From contig OZ024784.1 in the NCBI GenBank assembly GCA_964017065.1, positions 891,098 through 955,097 on the forward strand: 64,000 bases of DNA, read 5' to 3'. The stretch is from Haliclona indistincta. Taxonomy: Eukaryota; Porifera; Demospongiae; Haplosclerida; Chalinidae. The notes under the pieces were generated by a model that did not search any database, was not told the origin of the DNA, and was given only the letters and a program-made list of their open reading frames with translations. The translations under genes were made by a program, and so were the position numbers. Shown here in pieces: positions 1 to 11,399 of this stretch; the stretch's first letter is position 1; each line of letters opens with the position of its first letter.

Positions 1-239
1 CCAGGATGATTGGACAGTTGGCAGGGCACAAGTAGCTAATTAATTATTTGTGAGAGTGTGGTCAATTAATATCGTTTGTCAAACAATGGGGTCGCATATG
101 CTAAGCTGCTTTTCGAGCAGTTTTTTAAAGACACTTCAGTGCGCTAACATTTTACCAGTTGCCGAGGAGAGACAAACTACCCTAAACAGACGTTTTGCTC
201 TGAAAACAAGTGGGAAAGTGGATACAGAGCATGCCACGT

Positions 240-388
240 GTTCAAGGTCCAGCTCAGTTGCCCGGGCAGGGCCTGGGTGTAGCTACGCCACTGGTGGGTG
301 GGATGGAGTACTTTATGTTTTTTTCATCCTGCTCTGACGAACCAGTGTCCTCTGGGTTATAAACCCCTGTTGAACCACCAGGGCACAC
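240..388 (-). mobile_element. tRNA-derived SINE, copy 1
   Basis: On the minus strand a tRNA-like head reads from about 388 down to 330: it has an A-box-like GGTGGTTCAAC, an anticodon arm with loop TTTATAA (anticodon position TAT) and a B box that begins ACTGGTTCG. The body down to about 240 resembles copy 2 (40636-41003), for example the run containing AAAGTACTCCATCCCACCCACC. A (CA)n tract at about 387-464 adjoins the head. It lies in the 3' flank of the CARD gene. The B box here is degenerate, so this copy looks old. Confidence 0.6.
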
Positions 389-408
389 CACACACACACA
401 CACACAGA

Positions 409-464
<56 letters not shown>
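387..464. repeat. (CA)n microsatellite next to SINE
   Basis: Nearly pure CA dinucleotide repeat adjoining the tRNA-like head of the SINE. The poly-Cys/Val and poly-Thr/His reading frames through it are artefacts of the repeat. Confidence 0.95.
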
Positions 465-466
<2 letters not shown>

Positions 467-526
467 TGTATAGGCATGTACAGGAAACTGAAACCAAATA
501 CAACACAACATTATATCCACAACATA

Positions 527-1710
527 TCAACACCTCAGTAGCTCGGATATTTCCTTTTCACGTTCAGACAGAGCATTCTTCAAATTATCTCTCTCTTGTT
601 GAATGTTCTCACACTGTTTACTGAGCACCTCCAGTCTCTTCCTGATAGTGAACCTGACGGAATGTAGTACACTCACTTGACACCTAAGCTACATATCTGA
701 CATACCTGTTTGTTCGTCTTTCACGAAAATCAGCCGGCAGTGTGTCTGTATAGTATAATATAATCATACACTGTAACATGTAACAGTTTCTTAGATGGAA
801 TCTACAAGTACCTAGGTAGTCAACTATGGGCGCTTTTGCAGTCAACTCCTTTTCTCAGGAATTATGCTACTCATTCGCAAATGAGAGAACAAATTTCACT
901 CATTAAAAATTGATTGGGCTAACTAGTAGGAGGTATTCACCTCCTTGGCTTCCTAGAATTGTTAGCCAGATGTTGGGTATGTACCACTATTGAAGGGTAG
1001 TGAGGTATTGGGGCCAGGATGTGGTTCAGGGATGGGTCCCTATTCTGTTTACTTTCATATTCATACAACAACAGAATAGATCATCCATAAACAAATTTAC
1101 GACATTTTTGAGCAAAGACAATAATGCTTCGTTGCCAAAGTCTGTTCACACACTATTGTGTATTATGTGACGCAGCTAGCGGCTGCTATATAACTCACTC
1201 TGTCGGTCGATGCTGCTTGATCTCCCGCTCTCGTCGCTCTCAAGAAATTGTAGCTGGTAGAAGTCATCCTCTGGTTTCACTGCAACACAAACACTGTGTA
1301 CTATACTATAGTCAACAACTTGGTCACTCACTCTTTCTGCTATCAGGCAGGTCCACACCGTGCTTGGTGAACAGTCTAGTGAGAAAATCGAACACCATTG
1401 GGTAGCTCCTCGCCAACGCCTCGTGAAAGGTCCCGATAGCGTTCGGTCCCTTGGTGAACAGTATGTCGATACACTTGTCCATACGGAGTCGAGCAGTAGC
1501 GCAGTGCTGGATAATCTCACAGTCGTCCACGGTAAAGACTCTCTTCTCCTTCATGTACGGGAACAGAGCGGCCGCGTCATGGATGTATTCAGTCAACCTC
1601 ACTCGGTGACTTTCCAGGATATCTTTTTCTTTTTTTTCCATCTCGCTCTCCTCGAACGAAGGGACCCATGTTAGCATCTGTAGCTCTGTGGGCGTGGCAG
1701 TGTCCGCCAT
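527..1710 (-). CDS. CARD plus coiled-coil adaptor, 177 aa
   Basis: Three exons join in phase: complement(1332..1710), (1199..1238), (527..641); total 534 nt including stop. Introns have GTGAGT donors and AG acceptors. Residues about 33-115 fit a CARD of the BCL10/CARD9/CARMA type: an amphipathic helix series beginning LESHRVRLTEYI, a DDCEII turn, a KCIDIL helix and a last helix around FHEALARSYPMVF, which resembles the FLESLELYYP segment of CARD9. Exons 2-3 encode a short charged coiled coil (QQERDNLKNALSERE) ending in LLRC. Proteins of this plan oligomerise through the CARD and coiled coil to relay innate signals to NF-kB; that role is inferred here. It is much shorter than CARD9/CARMA, with no MAGUK part. 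A SINE lies just downstream of the stop. The CARD call could instead be another death-fold member. Confidence 0.72.
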
Positions 1711-1982
1711 GATCGGTAGCTACTGGTAGCTGTAAGCGGCAGGAGCTACGACTCGTTAATCCACCACTGAACTTGGTGAGCGCAGCGATTGTCGCTAGCC
1801 AGGCAGAACGACCACTTATGTAGAGCGACATGTTTACGATAATACTAATGTAAACAGCACGTGGCGAGTAGGCGGGGCGGAATTGACTCTGAATCAAAAT
1901 CCCTTTCATTGGGAAAAGACACTATGGACACGTCAACTCAAAACTGAAAGCGTCTTACAACATAAAACACTTGAATTATGGT

Positions 1983-4554
1983 CTAGTAACTACTGGAGCC
2001 TCTAGTCCGGTAACCAGCGCCTCTAGTCCGATATCCACCTCTCATCTGATAACCAGTAGACCCTCCTCTGCCTCGATAGCAGCCTCCTCGGCTGAATTTA
2101 GACCCTCTACCATAACTACTGTAATGAGTGGTGTATTGCTGATCGTAGAAATCTTGTGGACGTGGTTTTAGCGCAGGAAGAGAGAGAGGGCAGGAGAGCT
2201 TGATACTGTGTGAGTCCCGCCAGTTCTCCTGTGGAGAATAGTGTGGTTATGCAGTCGGTACAAACAACATACGAGTCACCTGCATACTAGTGGCTATGTC
2301 CTTGGGCAGATCGAACACAACTGCCTAGAATAGCAACACAGTACCATCCAGTGCTCTAGCAAGTCCATGCATACCTTAGCATCTATGGTCATCCTCAAAC
2401 CCTTCACCTTTTCTCTCACATTAGCGCCACATCGTTGTTCGAGTATTTTCCAGAAATAGCCAGGACTGTACACGACCTGATCACACTCCAGCAGCATGGT
2501 AGTGAACCCCTAGATGCAACACTAGTAACAGCAACTACGCTAGGCTGGTAGTAGCTGACCTGGTGAGACGAGAGGAGTGATCGCGACGTCACCTCTGTTA
2601 GACCAGATATGAACGCCAGTGATGCAGCCACAGCATCAACTGCCCCTCTCTCCTTGATGAGCTCTTCAGCGGCAACATGAAACAGGGGAGGAATAGAGGC
2701 AGGTATGCCCTCAAGACTCCTGTTATAAAGTCATAATGAACTAGCTAGCTATACTGAGTAGTCTAGCTACCTTACGGCATCTCTTCCGGCTGCCTTCACC
2801 AAATCACTAGGCTGAGGTGCTCCTATACGAAGAAACTTGATACCCTGTGGGAAAATATGCCCACAGACAAAACAATGGCAGGAATTCTCACAGCTCTCTT
2901 CTCCACTAGCTTAATGAGGTACTCTTGCTGCAACTTGTAGAAGACCACAGAAGTGCCTGTGCGTCCAGCCCGCCCTGTTCTACCACTGCGATGTATGTAT
3001 GCTCCTACGTCCTGCACAAAGTGCTCAAACCCTTTGCTCCCATCATCACATTCACTCAACACTCACCTTTGGCGGCTCACACTGTACCACCAGATCAACC
3101 TCAGGTACATCCAGTCCCCTGGCGGCTACATCAGTAGCTACTAACACAGGAAACCGTCCCTCTCGGAAACCCTTGAGAGTCATCTCGCGTTGCTTCTGAA
3201 GTATATCACCATGAAGCACCTAACCCATAGGACCAGCAATGCATGGTAAAGATAGTTGACTGTGGTTACCTGACACTCTTGCTTCAGGACAGAGTTCAGC
3301 GCTAACTCATTCGCTTCTTGTTTTGTGTTCGTAAAGATCATGGTTCGACCATGAGCGCCGCTGTACAGCTGTATTACCGCAGCAATGGTGGCTGGGCGCT
3401 CTGAATAAGGACAACACAACGCCTTGTGCTGTATCACAAGTGGCGTTACAATGAAGGACATACAGACAGACTTACAAACCTCTACAGTGACGGCAGTTTT
3501 GTTGTCTTCTTGACCGACCAGATCAACTCTGACTCGATCCTTATTCATGTAGCGTAGAGCAGTCTTGGTTACCCAGTAAGGGACAGTGGCTGAGAACAGT
3601 AGCATCTGGGGCTTGCTGGTCCGATCTGGAAGAAAGCAAATAAGAGCACTAAGTAGCATTGGTAAAGGAGGCACCTGGATTGAAAGATGCGGCAAGAATC
3701 TCATCAACAGTCTCAGCAAACCCTCTCTCGAGCATCTGATCAGCTTCATCCAGTACCACGCACCTGTATCACAGCCAGGGTGAGTGATACCATGGGAGAG
3801 GAGGGCTTACTGAAGGTGAGCAAGGTCAAGATTGCCTTTCTGCATGTGGTCCAGTATTCTGCCAGGAGTGCCTACCAGTACATCTAATCCAGACCGCATT
3901 GCTGATTCTATATCAGCCAACAACACAGCTCGAATATACATATTGCAACGACTCACCTTGTGGTTCATAAGACACGCCTCCATAGATACAGTATACGGAC
4001 AAGCCCTGGGCTAGTGCAGTGAATACTTCAGTCACCTGATTAGCTAGCTCTCGTGTTGGCGCCATTACCAGGACCTGTGGTGGGCGACCACGCCTCTTGT
4101 CTAACTCGCTAGCACACAACTTCTCCAATAGCGGCAACACGAATGACAGCGTCTTGCCTGTTCCCGTACCTAGGAGAGACACAGAGAGGGTGTGCAAGTA
4201 CATGGTCTTTATTTTAGCTCACGAGCATGTCCAATAACGTCATTTCCCTCGTACACGGGATCAAAGGTGAGATATTGGATCGGGAACAAGCGTGTGACCC
4301 CGCGAGACTTGAGCACACTTCGCGTCTGCTTGCTGATTCGGAAATTCTTCAGTTTTCCTTTCTGGTCCTTTTCTGGGTCACCTTCCAGCCCCGTGACCAC
4401 GTGGTTATCATCCTCTGGCGCTTCTTTCCGTGCTACTTTAGGCGACGCCTCATCTTCCTCCTGGGCAAGGTCGACAGCAAATACAGACTGTTTTGGTCAC
4501 TCATTTACTTACCAACTTGCCGCTCCTCTTTCTCTTCCCTAGTCTCTTGTCCAT
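1983..4554 (-). CDS. DDX21: DEAD-box RNA helicase, DDX21/DDX50 (Gu) type, 647 aa
   Basis: Fourteen exons join in phase: complement(4513..4554), (4223..4487), (3957..4169), (3811..3907), (3675..3763), (3480..3625), (3270..3428), (3067..3219), (2892..3011), (2771..2844), (2560..2719), (2375..2509), (2280..2324), (1983..2228). Motifs in order: ARTGTGKT (about 101-108), PTRELA, TPGR, DEAD (211-214), SAT (247-249), ARGLD and HRSGRTGR (395-402). After the helicase core comes the GUCT domain specific to the Gu family (about 453-566) and an RG-rich tail ([22 protein letters not shown]) like the C-terminal repeats of DDX21. The family unwinds and refolds RNA in the nucleolus for rRNA transcription and processing. 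The N-terminus is short and basic ([14 protein letters not shown]), and its first intron would be only 25 nt, so the start is the least certain part. DDX21 and DDX50 cannot be told apart here. Confidence 0.9.
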
Positions 4555-4752
4555 TCCAACCAACACGTGCTCAGATTCTTAACCCTTGACCGCCTCACCT
4601 CTTCCTGGTGAGGTGTAACCAAGCAACCAGCTGATCACTAACACCACGCCCCTACCGCCAACAGATGATAAGTGACTCGAGGTGCCGACTGATCGCAGAG
4701 CGATAGAGCAACTCTTTCATTCCTTGTCCAGCTCCCTACTTTACAGATCGCA

Positions 4753-6154
4753 ATGTGTTGTCGACTTTCTAACAGCCATCACTGCCTCAACTTTCTCAGC
4801 GTGCTGGGATTCCTGCAGGCACTGATCGGCGTCCCGGTTACAGTACTGTCCATCCTGGTGCTCGTGCAGGGCGACATGGGCTACCTGCTGTCGCCATTCT
4901 GGTGTGGAGCCCTGGTACGTGTGTAACAGCAAGGCTGTCCTTCTCTCTCTCCTGTTCATTTGCTGCATGGTCGGCTACTGCATGTCCACATTTTCTCAAT
5001 GTATATTGTGTGTTATACTTGTTGTGTGTCGCCATTCTGGTGTGGAGCCCTGGTATATGTGTAACAGCAAGGCTGCCCTTCTCTCTCTCCTGTTCATTTG
5101 CTGCATGGTCGGCTACTGCATGTCCACATTTTCTCAATAATTGCAATTTAAGTGTGTATTTCAATTAATACTTGATGTGTGTACGACCCGTAACACATTA
5201 GGCTGCTTTGTTACTAGCAGTGAACAAACAACTTGCGGCATATTTGGCTGTGTCACATTAGTTCCTCTCATTACTGAATGCATTCTATACATACCATTAT
5301 TGCTGCGCTATCTCGCTATAGCTCCTGATTGCTGGTGGAGTTGGATTATGTATTAGACCTTCAAGACTAGCTGTCATTGTGAGTTCACCCTTCTCTCTTC
5401 TACTATTCTCTTTCATTTTTTCTGCTCTCGTCCAGTGTTGACAATAGTTGTTGACAGGCGGTCTGCACTGTTTGCATTATAATTGAATGTTTACACAATC
5501 TCATTGTGCATACACAACCAGATTATAGCCAGGACAAGCACACACACTCATAGTTAATGTGCTCTAACTAATACTAGCGTGTGGTCTCTGTTTGGACTGG
5601 TACATAGGTGTGTATTGTATGTATTATATCAATATCTCCATTTTAGTGAAGTATAGTCATACCAGCGTGCTTTTCTATAGATCGGATTTCACCTAATACT
5701 CAACGTGTGTGCAGTCCTCACTTGCGCTGGCGCAGGAGCTATTTCAGGTATTCGTTGTAATTATGTACTTGTTATGTACTTGATTATGGCTATTAACCCT
5801 CCTCCAGGTATTTATGGTGTATCAGTGATTCTGCCTGGATACGACTCGGTTGTTGTTACTGGTGGTTCTAGCGGTAACTTTACTCTGTCAAACAGCACAG
5901 TAGCGGTGGACTGCATATTCTCAGATGGCTCACCACTCTATAGCAAGGAGATTCAAACCGCTCTACAACCGCTCGACACGTTTGTGCCTACCTGTTCTCA
6001 ACTAGACATGTTCTGGACCCACCTTGTGGCGAACATGTCACTGTGTTTCATCGGCTGTCTCGTCAGCATCATAGCAGCAATAACCAACTGCGCTACTCCT
6101 TGCATCGAAGATCGTTACATCAAAAAATGGAGCCCGCCTCAAGAAGACGTCTAG
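4753..6154 (+). CDS. MS4A/CD20-like four-pass membrane protein, 210 aa
   Basis: Exons 4753..4914, 5322..5378, 5681..5747 and 5808..6154 join in phase (633 nt). Four hydrophobic segments are visible: about 14-38, 50-72, 74-103, and one near the C-terminus (ANMSLCFIGCLVSIIAAITN). Between TM3 and TM4 is a roughly 65-residue loop with Cys residues and possible N-glycosylation sites (NFT, NST). The stretch SPFWCGALLLIAGGVGL followed by NVCAVLTCAGAGAIS resembles the PFWGG...ISG...N...S.LA.G pattern of the MS4A/CD20 family, with a short cytosolic tail. Those proteins sit in plasma and endosomal membranes and modulate receptor signalling. The family call rests on pattern recall; another tetraspan family is possible. 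The gene is head-to-head with the DDX21-like gene, with 198 bp between ATGs. Confidence 0.62.
4889..5138. repeat. 112-bp direct duplication (4889-5000 and 5027-5138)
   Basis: Two near-identical 112-bp copies, offset 138 bp, starting TGTCGCCATTCTGGTG and ending CACATTTTCTCAAT. Only a few substitutions separate them, so the event is recent. Copy 1 includes the last 26 coding bases of MS4A-like exon 1 plus its splice donor. Copy 2 lies in intron 1 and carries a second potential donor (GTATAT). Confidence 0.95.
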
Positions 6155-6458
6155 TTTAACTTCACACCTTCACAACAATCACTCCGTCACAAATAATGAT
6201 CACACCATCACAATGATCACACCATCACAATGATCACACCCTCCCTCTCCGACCACACCTTTCTTCATGTGTGAAATTGTATCATAAGTATAGATATAAT
6301 GTCAAACACAAATTGTATGTATATCATATCACACTGTTTTGATAATAATTATAAAAAGCTAAAATACATAAGTTAAAGTATGTTACATGTACAATAGTAT
6401 TGATACTTGTTTACTCTTAGTTGAAGTTTGCATAATTAGATTAGAGCATTGATTTTAT
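6155..6458. other. Tail-to-tail intergenic spacer
   Basis: Spacer of 304 bp between the stops of the MS4A-like (+) and ZU5 (-) genes. It holds a short run of about 17-bp repeats of the type ATCACACCATCACAATG at 6197-6240 and AT-rich sequence. No gene is seen. Confidence 0.7.
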
Positions 6459-9400
6459 TTATGGTATGGTAATTTTTACATCACGTGTGAGCTGTGTAGT
6501 GGATTGCTGCAATCTCAGCACAAACTGCCTTCCCCCTGCCGACACAGGGCTGGACAAGGTGGTGAAGAGGTTAAATACAGCAGCTGCCTGTCCGATTCTC
6601 CTTATACGCCAAATCAGGCCAAACGGAATTATCTAAAAGATAGCAAACAGAGATGGTGTAGATAACCAAGCATAGTAGTAATGCAATAATGACAGGACGA
6701 TGGTAGCTAATGTATGCTCCATATATAGGTCGGGAAATAACACATTGAGTAAACTACTGACAATATATTAGGTAGTACAGTCACACATGAGTAGGCGTGT
6801 CTCACTTTAGTGTCGAGTGGTCTTGAGCCTGATAGCAGTGTGACTTGCATGTCACCATGATCACCACGACAGACTAGAGGGACATATTGCTCAAGGCACA
6901 TCCAACCAGATGAACACAGCTCTTTGTTGACAGCCTGCAGTGAGCGAGTGAGTGAGTGAGTGAGTGATAGGGTGAGTGAGTGATAGAGTGAGTGAGTGAT
7001 AGAGTGAGTGAGTGATAGAGTGAGTGAGTGATAGAGTGAGTGAGTGATAGAGTGAGTGAGTGATAGAGTGAGTGAGTGATAGAGTGAGTGAGTGATAGAG
7101 TGAGTGAGTGATAGAGTGAGTGAGTGATAGAGTGAGTGAGTAAGTGAGTGAGTGAGTGAGTGAGTGAGTGATCGAGTGAGTGATCGAGTGAGTGAATGAG
7201 TGTGAGTGAGTGAGTGAGTGAGTGAGTGAGTGAGTGAGTGAGTGAGTGAGTGAGTGAGTGAGTGAGTGAGTGAGTGAGTGAGTGAGTGAGTGAGCATACC
7301 TCAATGTGGTCCTGTATAGCATTCACGAACACCACCTTGACTCTCTGTGGTTGGTCTCTGTTCTCACTGGAGGCATTGCTGTAGATCATACAAGTCATCT
7401 TCTTAGAGACATTGCGTCCCTTCTTACTGACAGGACGTCCTATTAGCCTGCAATGATGAAAGCAACATTACCGACTGCATCACTAAATCACACACTTGTG
7501 CTCAGTATTTTTATTATTATCTGTGCTTACCGAAATGATCCTAACTGTTTAGTTCTGATCACAACACAGTCGCGGTGCAGTTGGTAAGTAGCTCCTCTGA
7601 AGTACGCACTCTTCTTGTGAGATTTAGGCACAGAACCAGTGAAAGAACGAGTTAGAGTCACCCATTCATCTGCCTCACTGTTCTGTGCTCTGCCCTGGAC
7701 CTATAATTATAAAGAGCGAAAGCATGCATGAAATGCGAGTGCGTGTTTATTATATGGTGCAAACCTTTAGAATCCATGATTGGTTGGAAGAGGGCACGCA
7801 ATGAGGAAGGGTTATCTTTATGGGTTTGTGAAGACTAATATCCCCCGGGCCTACAACCACGAGCGGGCTCAGCTGGATGGTCCCTTCTGCCTTGCCTCTC
7901 AGCAAACTCTCCATCTGCATAGCAACGTAGGTACATGAAGAGATCGCTATGTTTCCCTACTGACCTTTCGCTGCTCAGGAGATGCATAATAGCTGTCTTC
8001 TTCCTCCTCGTCTTCTTTCTTCTCCTCGTCTTGATAACGGTAGACATTTTGCATCACATCAAACCTAAAGACCAGGTGAGTGATGACTCAGTTACAAGCA
8101 CCAACAGCTCTCACCATAGTCTATGTCGTTTCCCTCTTGACAAGGCTCCTTTGGGCACGTCAACTATCACTTGTGTGTCGGTGTTCTGCAGCCGTGCACC
8201 AGTGTGTGTCACATAGCCCTCTCCATTGGTGATGGAATTGAATCTAGCAATAATATCGTCAGCTGTTGCTGAAGGCCGTCGCTTCGCATTCACGCGCTGC
8301 AGACGATGGTTTCTCTGGGGCTCCAGTGACTGAGTGAAGACGGTCTCCTCTTCCTCCTCTTCTGTGTCAAGATCCTCTTCTTCGTCTGTGTCTAGTTCTA
8401 TTCCAACTGTCTCCCCACCAGGAGCTCTTCTGTTGTGACGTACGGCTGATGAGTGCTCCAGTAGTATAGCATCACTCAGAGATCGTCTCAGTCGAGATTT
8501 TCGTGGTCTAATAGGACTTCCCACTTCTTCTTCCTCATCTTCTTCAGCAAAAGCAGCAATGACATCATCCACATCTTGTTCCGTGAGTTCAGGTGGTGGT
8601 TCAGAGGGCTGGCTGTCCTGCTGGGGGGCGGGTCCTCTCAGGTTAACCTTGAGCTCTCTCTCGATTGCCGACACCAGATCTTCCTCGGTGTATGCTGAAC
8701 CGGTTCGCAGCAATCCATCTATCTCCAGTAAGATGCTTCCCAGGCTGCGAATGAGCGTCTCTTTTCCTCGTTTCTCATCATCTTCATGAGACTGGGTCAT
8801 AGACTCACGACCTTGCGTACTGAGCCGCTGAGCAATCACATCTCTGTGCTTGAGTATCAGAGCCACGGAATCCCGATTGATCTTATTTCTGACGGCTCCA
8901 CTGCGCTCCCTCATACGTGGTCTATCAAGAGGTTCTTCGTAGATCAGAACTGTGCTACTTCTTGCTCTTTCATCATCACTAGAGAATGTGTTACTGATAT
9001 CATTACTACTGTACGAGGATTTGTCGCCGGTAGTACTGTTGGCTGTGGTAAGACTCTCACTGGACTCAGTTGCTGTCGGTTCTAACAGGCTCGGATCAGA
9101 GAAGGATCGCTCTAATCGACTTACTCCTTGATCGCGAGAATGCAGGCGGGGTGGAGGATACAGAGGCGAGGAGCCACTTGATCGGCCCTTTCGTGGGGTC
9201 CTGTTGAAGGCCTCTCTCTTGAGAGCTCGGATGATCTCTTTGGCGCGAGAAGGCTTGGGAGGAGAAGACGATAGTGTAGTTTGGCTGCGGCCCTTTACTA
9301 GTGGTGGAAGAGGAGGCAGTGGAGGGAGGGCCCTCTGCTCACGCAGTAGTGAATCACTCTTTGGTGGAGGAGGAGGAGGTAAGGAGTCCTGAGAGGTAGG

Positions 9401-11399
9401 TACAAAGGTCACCACTGTCTTGTACGATTTGTTTGTAGTGGTTCCTCTGCTAGAGACCGGAAAGACGTCAGGTCGTGGAGGTACTCTTGGAGGACTAAGG
9501 GCTGCTCTCTGGCGAGCTATTTCTGCTGGGTCAATGTCAACATACTCGTGCCATTCAATGTACATAGGACCAGCATCATTTTGTGCTGGAGACACTCTTC
9601 TACCAGTTCCAGGAACAGAATGCTTCACACGATCTTCTGCATACGACAGCATCTCTCGAGCAAATACAGAGCCCTGTGAACGGTTACGTGGACAGACATC
9701 CGGTAGATTGGGCGCAATACTCCTCTTAGCAGATAAAGGAGATTTTGAAGCAGAGTCACTTGATTGCTTTAGAGGGCTTGTCATGGGTATATAGTCCTCA
9801 GAGCGAGTGGGCTCTCTACTAGAGGATAACTGTGGTCTGTCTGGAATGCTTGGTGCACTTTGTGTTGGAGGAGGAGATGGTGTGCATTGTGGAGGCGTGT
9901 TTGGTGCACCAGGAAGCACCTTGAGGTAGTAGGCACTCTGTGTGCTGGCTGTAGACTCAGATCGAATTCTCAGACTAGAATCTGTTGTTAAGGATAGAGG
10001 CGGAGGCAGCTCGGTCTGAGCTCTATTCCTTTTGTTTGTTGTTGAGAGTATTATTTTCTGGCGTTGCGTTGGGTTCATAGTGATGTATTCATCAACTTCA
10101 GCTGAAGAAGACGATGATGGGTTCGATAGGTCGCCAACAGTGACCACACCCTTGCGGAGCTCTTTCTGGGCCTTGGGAGTGGTTCTTCTGCATATAACAT
10201 TATTGCTACCACTGCTGGTTGACCTAGCTAATGGAGTGTGCTCGCTCTCTTCGGGATCAGATTGATCGGAAGTCTCTCCGTGAGAAGACAGAGTGACTAC
10301 ATGGTGGAGGGTGTCGCCAGATGGCGCTGTTGCTCCCGTTGATTTCTTCCTGCTTTCAGATTGAAACTTTCCGGTCGACTCACTAGTTCTGCGAGGAGTT
10401 GGGATAGGTTTCTTGGGATTGTTGGGAGAGAGTGGTGCTTTTGGAGAGCCTGGTTTAGTGGTAGCATCATCATCAAACACATTCATGTACATTGACTTGG
10501 GACTGGTGCCTGCGCGACCAATCATCTCTACTGTACTGGCGGTAGTGGTATACCCAGAGCAGTTGTTTGGCTGCTGATCATCTGGTGTCCTGTTTACTAT
10601 ATGCTTGTCTTCTCTAGTGACTGATTCACTATCCTCTAGTATGCTGGCTTCACTCACACCCCCACTACTATCGATGCATAATTCCTTGTCCATACATGTG
10701 TCATTTCTTTCCGAAAATGGTTTTCTACCAGATGAAGGGGAAACATTTTTGCTGTCCGGTGGTGATCTGTTCTGCCTGCTGAGAGAGCTGAAGGCACGTG
10801 CTAATTCCTTCACACCTGCTCCTTCCTTTGTTACTCCAGGCTCAGCTATAGGACACAGTAACTGCTGATTGAAGCTGATTTTAACAATAGGCTGCTTGGA
10901 TGAGTTAGCCAGTTGAGCGGGTACCTTGAGTGGTACCTTTGTCTGCTGTTCAGTCTTGTAGCTGTTCTTGCTGAATGGTTTGGGCGGTGAGAGTGGTCCC
11001 GTGTGCTGTGTGCCATCTGTAGTAAACCTGTTCTTTGCCTTTCTTTCTATACCTCTGTTGCCAATTGGTGTGCTAACGTATTTGTAATGTCCTCTGCTGG
11101 GAGATTTTTCCTTAGCCTCCTCAAACCGCTCACTGACTACACTAAGTGACTCGGATGAAGGATCCTCATTCAATAGGCCAGCTTGCTGTTGGTATTCAGG
11201 AGCTACAATATCACCATGACAGGATTTTAGCCTAGAGTCTGAAACTGCTCTTCTCTTCAACCTCTTCTCTAGTTCAGCCATTACATAGTTACCAGTACCT
11301 ATCGTAATAGTGAGCTAATGCAGCAACAAGCAATAGTGACTAACCACTGGTATCCATTTTGAGTTTTTTGTTTGAACTTGGACTAAGTGTTGTTGCCAT
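6459..11399 (-). CDS. Disordered tyrosine-motif scaffold with C-terminal ZU5 and UPA-like region, 1369 aa
   Basis: Eight exons in phase: complement(11345..11399), (8115..11298), (7965..8064), (7765..7914), (7531..7700), (7300..7447), (6806..6934), (6459..6632); 4110 nt. Residues 1 to about 1040 are low complexity and Ser/Pro-rich with PxxP stretches and acidic runs. They carry docking-type tyrosines: YMNV (Y289, Grb2 SH2 pattern YxN), YITM (Y423) and YIPM (Y521), both matching the PI3K YxxM pattern. Residues about 1045-1185 look like a ZU5 domain (IVDVPKGALS, then LSPLVVVGPGDISL and ITLPHC), followed by about 180 residues in the UPA position. ZU5-UPA modules occur in ankyrin, UNC5 and PIDD proteins; no death domain follows here. 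The N-terminal extra exon (MATTLSPSSNKKLKMDT) has a GTTAGT donor. I do not recognise a named orthologue. A signalling scaffold role is inferred. Confidence 0.78.
6940..7293. repeat. (GAGT)n intron microsatellite with 16-bp higher-order unit
   Basis: Intron 6 of the ZU5 scaffold (6935-7299) is almost wholly GAGT repeat. From about 6966 to 7133 it shows a 16-bp higher-order unit, TGATAGAGTGAGTGAG, about ten times. The long Ser-Leu-Thr-His reading frames on the minus strand are repeat artefacts. Confidence 0.95.

Noticed and set aside
1124..1674. Plus-strand reading frames opposite the CARD gene
   Set aside because: Shadows of the minus-strand exons; the minus-strand model has correct splice sites and a recognisable domain.
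3386..3428. DDX21 exon 7 starting at CGC after TTATTCAGAG
   Set aside because: The acceptor at 3429 restores [11 protein letters not shown], which aligns with the HLAIKCHWTQR segment of DDX21, so the longer exon is right.
4902..5168. Reading frame with a Leu/Cys-rich membrane segment repeated twice
   Set aside because: Comes from the 112-bp duplication; it does not splice in frame with the MS4A-like exons, and a 15-nt intron would be needed to join copy 1.
6707..7398. Long Leu-Thr-His-Ser repeat reading frames on the minus strand
   Set aside because: They translate the (GAGT)n intron between two good ZU5-gene exons; splice sites at 7300 and 6934 remove it.
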